Positions 34,226-36,448 of a stretch of 36,448 nucleotides of DNA are shown piece after piece. Each line of letters opens with the position of its first letter. The first letter of the stretch is position 1. The translations under genes and the position numbers were made by a program. The stretch is taken from positions 1 to 36,448 of the forward strand of contig CAMAUY010000050.1 in the NCBI GenBank assembly GCA_945861565.1. Direction: 5' to 3'. Origin of the DNA: Akkermansia muciniphila (GTDB taxonomy: Bacteria > Verrucomicrobiota > Verrucomicrobiia > Limisphaerales > UBA9464). The notes under the pieces were generated by a model. That model searched no databases. It was not told the origin of the DNA and worked only from the letters and a program-made list of their open reading frames with translations.

Positions 34226-34398
34226 GGGGGAAGAACCGCGGATTGACACGGATGGACGCGGATAGATAAGAGGAAGCCGTTGCCTCTCACCTTCTGAGTG
34301 AGTGCCCGGAATCAGCGTTTATCGGCGTTCATCCGTGGTTCCAATTCCGGTTCATTGGATTACTGGCATATCCAGGCAGAGGGCCTGGTGAGGCCCTT
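34226..34398 (-). repeat. dispersed palindromic repeat, copy B (inverted relative to A)
   Basis: The reverse complement matches copy A (7133-7300) nearly base for base, with scattered substitutions and small gaps. The core is 34233-34341, bounded by GAACCGCGGAT and ATCCGTGGTTC. The inner hairpin reads CTCACT-CAGAA-GGTGAG in copy-A orientation: one stem base differs but pairing is kept as a T-G pair. The outer segment carries the GGCCT hairpin, followed here by six T on the plus strand. Confidence 0.85.
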
Positions 34399-34402
34399 TT
34401 TT
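34381..34402 (+). terminator. intrinsic terminator at the edge of repeat copy B
   Basis: GGGCCT (34381-34386), loop GGTG and AGGCCC (34391-34396) are followed directly by TTTTTT. It faces plus-strand transcription, although no plus-strand gene lies just upstream. In copy A the same hairpin is followed by ATTTGTTG and should terminate poorly. Confidence 0.7.
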
Positions 34403-34721
34403 GACGTATATTGCATTTCATGGTTCAGGAATCAGTGATCGTTGCTCAGTGACCCGTGCGAGTTCAGTCCTTTTTCGGTGCCAGTTGCGTCTTTTGCAGG
34501 GGGCGACGGCGACTGGCGAAACGCCTGAGCGGCGTGCCGGTTGGTCGGATAGAATCGGGCCGGGTCAATCTGTCCCATCAGATCGTATCGCTCGATCCAC
34601 GAGCAGCGTTGACGTTGGCGTTGTTTGCATAAAGAGATTTCTGGTATTTCAATTCACTGAGAGAGCGCGTGCCGCCGGAGATAGTTGATCCTCCGCGCAG
34701 GGGACGACCCACGCCACAGTG
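34403..34721. other. stretch with no clear gene; remnant DNA
   Basis: No recognisable gene. A 48-codon minus-strand frame (ATG at 34578, stop 34432-34434; begins MGQIDPARFYPTNRHA) resembles nothing I know and has no ribosome site. The DNA lies immediately 3' of the transposase remnant and may be its decayed continuation. Confidence 0.4.
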
Positions 34722-34862
34722 GCCAAAACGCGCCAGGAGGTGAACGGGGTCCTCCACGCCACCGACGAGGATGGGAGGGCACTCGAGCCGTTTGGAAACC
34801 TCGCCGAGATGAGCGTGCAACGTCGCTCGAACCCTTGGATCCCGAAGAAACGGACGGCGGGC
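34722..34862 (-). pseudogene. remnant of IS200-like (Y1, HUH) transposase
   Basis: Forty-seven codons resemble the N-terminal half of IS200/REP-associated tyrosine transposases: RRPFLRDPRVRATLHAHLG, then RLECPPILVGGVEDPVHLLA. The family HUH site normally reads DHVHLL; here it is DPVHLL, which one CAC-to-CCC base change would explain. Family resemblance stops on both sides, and the Tyr-bearing C-terminal half is not found. It is a dead fragment. The frame is open over 34578-34982, but outside the stated stretch it has no likeness to the family. Confidence 0.65.
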
Positions 34863-34914
34863 TTCATCTCCATTGGGAAGTATGCGGTCACAAAGAGGAC
34901 TACGGGTCTCTCTA

Positions 34915-34995
34915 TTAAGACGTCGCGGCGTGGTGGTTGGGATGCTCCACCACCTCTGCGGCGACCAGAAATCTGGTGTCAATCGCGTGTATCAT
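34915..34995 (-). pseudogene. N-terminal remnant of a PIN-domain (VapC-like) gene
   Basis: Twenty-six codons from ATG 34995 read MIHAIDTRFLVAAEVVEHPN then HHAATS and stop. This is the typical opening of a PIN ribonuclease: the first catalytic Asp is D6, but the usual following Asn (DTN) is Arg. The rest of the gene is gone, replaced by the transposase remnant. The start overlaps the end of the upstream fragment at 34979-35077. Confidence 0.55.
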
Positions 34996-35077
34996 TGAGC
35001 ATCTCTTCCAGCAGATCATCCGGCACTGGCTGGCCATCGTTAAACCGCAACGGCAGCAGAACTTCGTGGCGACTCAT
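34979..35077 (-). pseudogene. short remnant: N-terminus of an unnamed small-protein family
   Basis: Thirty-two codons, MSRHEVLLPLRFNDGQPVPD followed by DLLEEMLNDTRD and TGA. I recall the LPLRFNDGxPVP opening from a conserved hypothetical family of about 100 residues in Verrucomicrobia and Planctomycetes, so this would be a truncated copy. Alternatively it is a complete short partner overlapping the PIN start by 17 bp. The name and role are unknown. Confidence 0.4.
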
Positions 35078-35239
35078 AGGCCTGCTCGTACTTCAAACGC
35101 CCCTGGACGCTGAACGCAAACCGACCCTCCGATCCATCAACCGGTGCCATTCCGTGTTTCCGGCAAGGAACCATGTCGAGAATGCTGTGTTTCTCGACTC
35201 GAGGCACTCAAAAAAAGGGGTCACCCATTAGGGCGAAGG
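35078..35239. other. intergenic, no gene recognised
   Basis: This short stretch lies downstream of the intact vapC gene and upstream of the small remnants. A seven-A run followed by GGGGTCACCC (about 35211-35227) is the only notable composition. A 44-codon minus-strand frame with RFAFSVQGRLKYEQAY is present but not attributable. Confidence 0.4.
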
Positions 35240-35629
35240 TCAGTGTTTGGGCGCGCCCAAGAGCTTTAGGCCGAAGGGTATGAAGGGTGCAAAATCCGAG
35301 ACGTTAACGGTCGCCAACTCTGCACCCCCCAAAATGGCCGTCGCGGCGATCATGGTGTCGAGACGCTGTGCGCGCTTGACTCCGGGAGCTTGAAACAACT
35401 GGCCGGCGAATTCGGCATCGGCCTTGGTGAAGGGTAGAATGCGAGATCCCAGCAGTGCGGTCAGTGCTTGAAGCCGCAGAGCCGGCACCGATTTGGAGAG
35501 CAATTCGGTCCACGCAACTGCACTTGCGCTCACCGGTTTCCCCGATGCGAACGCAGCCCGTGCTGGGTGATAATGGGGGTGCGCTGCGTCGATGGCAGCA
35601 ATCAGCAGGTTGGTATCGAAGTGGATCAC
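35240..35629 (-). CDS. vapC: PIN-domain toxin ribonuclease (VapC family)
   Basis: A 129-residue PIN protein with the acidic active-site residues in place: D5 in MIHFDTN, E42 in AWTELL, D91 in QRLDTMIAATA, and the C-terminal NVSDF (D112). VapC toxins cut tRNA or rRNA when freed from antitoxin. The GTG at 35629 is chosen because GAGGGG lies seven bases upstream and it gives the standard family start; a GTG at 35644, directly abutting the antitoxin stop, would add five residues. It forms an operon with the RHH antitoxin gene. It is in remnant-rich DNA, which suggests horizontal gain. Confidence 0.9.
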   Translation of the reverse strand: MIHFDTNLLIAAIDAAHPHYHPARAAFASGKPVSASAVAWTELLSKSVPALRLQALTALLGSRILPFTKADAEFAGQLFQAPGVKRAQRLDTMIAATAILGGAELATVNVSDFAPFIPFGLKLLGAPKH

Positions 35630-35644
35630 GGCGAGGCCCCTCAC

Positions 35645-35962
35645 TCAATGCGAGTCGGCAGCGCGCTCAGCGGAACGGATCGCCTCCGCCTCTCGTTCCG
35701 CCCGGATCTCCGTCGACCAGCCTTCAGCGGACCCGGCCGGCATTAAAGGATGCGACTCGATCCATTGAAGGATTTCGACCGGCGACATGCCCGTGAAATC
35801 GACGCTGTCCGGTTCGGAACCAGAGCATTCCCGATCCGCGGCTTCCAACGCCCGGCGGAGTGTTTCCGATTTGGATGTGCCCCAGCGCTTGGTCAATCGC
35901 TCCCAGCGAGCAACCGTCGCCGGATCGAAGGCGACAGTTGTGCGGATAGTCATGGTGGCCAT
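35645..35962 (-). CDS. vapB: ribbon-helix-helix antitoxin of the VapBC-type pair
   Basis: A 105-residue protein. Residues about 4-45 (MTIRTTVAFDPATVARWERL, then SKSETLRRALEAAD) fit a ribbon-helix-helix DNA-binding domain; the rest is acidic and probably wraps the toxin. It should repress its own promoter and neutralise the downstream PIN toxin. Start ATG 35962, or ATG 35953 three codons later. A TTGACA promoter and a pair of TGGCCA boxes lie directly upstream. The RHH-PIN pairing is inferred from order and domains. Confidence 0.85.
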   Translation of the reverse strand: MATMTIRTTVAFDPATVARWERLTKRWGTSKSETLRRALEAADRECSGSEPDSVDFTGMSPVEILQWIESHPLMPAGSAEGWSTEIRAEREAEAIRSAERAADSH

Positions 35963-35971
35963 AACTGGCCA
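35956..35971. promoter_or_regulatory. candidate RHH operator: two TGGCCA boxes
   Basis: TGGCCA at 35956-35961 and again at 35966-35971 are palindromic 6-mers exactly 10 bp apart, one helical turn. They overlap the predicted transcription start and the antitoxin ATG. Ribbon-helix-helix dimers commonly bind such spaced short repeats, so autorepression is plausible. Confidence 0.5.
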
Positions 35972-35972
35972 G

Positions 35973-36000
35973 ACGGTATGCGCATAATTCTAAGTGTCAA
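35973..36000 (-). promoter_or_regulatory. promoter of the vapBC pair
   Basis: On the minus strand a perfect TTGACA (36000-35995), a 16-bp spacer and TACCGT (35978-35973). It ends just upstream of the TGGCCA boxes and 10 bp before the antitoxin ATG at 35962, giving a very short or leaderless message. Boxes and spacing equal those of the rpsT promoter. Confidence 0.55.
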
Positions 36001-36070
36001 TCCCAAGAGAATTTCGAATCAGAGTTTCGGTTTCACCAACGCTGGGCGCGTGGCCATAGGGGTCTTGAGT

Positions 36071-36231
36071 CTACTCCGCGTGATATTCCAGGCGCACCAA
36101 TTGGGTGTCCTTGTTGCCGGACCAGGCGGTGCCGTTTTCCAGCAGGTAGAGGCAGCCGTCGGGACCCAGTTCCAGGTCCATCGGGCGGCGGAAGGTCATC
36201 TTGGGGCAAAACCGTTCCTCCAGAGCGTATT
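36071..36231 (-). pseudogene. C-terminal fragment of a sugar-dehydrogenase-like protein
   Basis: Fifty-odd codons end at TAG 36071-36073 and read MTFRRPMDLELGPDGCLYLL, then ENGTAWSGNKDTQLVRLEYH. This matches the last propeller strands of glucose/sorbosone dehydrogenase-type proteins (RPxDLELGPDGxLYxxExGT). No start and no upstream domain exist; the frame is broken at its 5' side by the hairpin repeat at 36232-36297. It is a dead piece of a gene related to, but not a copy of, the one at 1-2278. Confidence 0.65.
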
Positions 36232-36297
36232 GGAAAAAGTGACAAAACGTGACAGGCTCAATATGTCTCTGGCTCAATTGAACCTGTCACTTTTTCC
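36232..36297. repeat. 66-bp hairpin repeat (REP-like)
   Basis: The ends are inverted: GGAAAAAGTGAC (36232-36243) against GTCACTTTTTCC (36286-36297). An inner near-inverted pair is TGACAGGCTCAAT (36250-36262) against ATTGAACCTGTCA (36277-36289), with one mismatch. GGCTCAAT is also directly repeated. The element truncates the dehydrogenase fragment, so it looks inserted. Similar sequences occur next to IS200-like genes as I recall. Confidence 0.6.
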
Positions 36298-36328
36298 CGG
36301 AGCAACGGTGTCCGTACGGCAACTTAAA

Positions 36329-36448
36329 CTAGTTTTTAAAATACCGCCAGCTGCGTCGCAGTAGGCCGGTGGAATCGTTAGCATTGGGCTGCCGCGTTTC
36401 GCAATGGTAGAATCGCCCACCGAGGTTCTCGATGTCGACTCGCCGTTG
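36329..36448 (-). CDS. C-terminal end of an unidentified ORF (5' part off window)
   Basis: A minus-strand frame is open from the right edge to TAG 36329-36331, 39 codons (ending ANDSTGLLRRSWRYFKN). It is basic and lacks low-complexity bias. I do not recognise it. It may be another remnant, given the neighbourhood, or the end of a real gene. Confidence 0.3.
   Translation of the reverse strand, partial: QRRVDIENLGGRFYHCETRQPNANDSTGLLRRSWRYFKN

Noticed and set aside
34100-34230. tRNA-like T-arm sequence downstream of rpsT's promoter region
   Set aside because: No acceptor, D or anticodon arm can be paired on either strand.

Overview
The window looks like chromosomal DNA of a GC-rich, Gram-negative member of the Planctomycetes-Verrucomicrobia group, most likely Verrucomicrobiota (Pedosphaera/Limisphaerales-like). 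This is inferred from family content. There is a PSCyt1/DUF1549/DUF1553 - DUF1501 pair, a verrucomicrobial-style SGNH hydrolase and an outer membrane (BamA, OmpH/Skp), and the ribosomal proteins bL9 and bL25 carry long charged tails. No rRNA, tRNA, CRISPR array or intact insertion sequence was found.

Layout. (1) 1-6459, minus strand: a catabolic unit of a planctomycete-type cytochrome/DUF1553 protein, a DUF1501 protein and a glucose/sorbosone dehydrogenase fused to a diheme cytochrome, the last cut by the left edge. A small unknown gene lies upstream. (2) 6846-7375: a palindrome-rich gap holding copy A of a dispersed repeat. (3) 7376-9033, plus: SGNH hydrolase and a small charged helical protein, converging on nadD and cstA (minus). 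(4) 12181-15098, plus: a sigma-54-type response regulator and a bifunctional NAD(P)HX repair enzyme, then ispD (minus). (5) 16255-24974, minus: a housekeeping run in transcription order prs, rplY, pth, rpsF, ssb, rplI, dnaB, bamA, ompH, joining nucleotide synthesis, translation, replication and outer-membrane assembly. (6) 25108-33440, minus: an ABC exporter locus with one large membrane-anchored protein, one ATPase and three paralogous, internally duplicated permeases. (7) rpsT with its own promoter and strong terminator. (8) 34226-36448: a gene graveyard with repeat copy B, pieces of an IS200-like transposase, a decayed PIN gene, an intact VapBC-type pair with a candidate operator, a hairpin repeat, and a stray C-terminal piece of a second sugar dehydrogenase.

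The most unusual items are the one-ATPase/three-permease locus with two-fold internal repeats, and a three-copy palindromic repeat family. Two of its copies share hairpins that stay paired despite substitutions, and one copy ends in an intrinsic terminator. Many long reading frames opposite real genes are GC-rich shadows and are left out.
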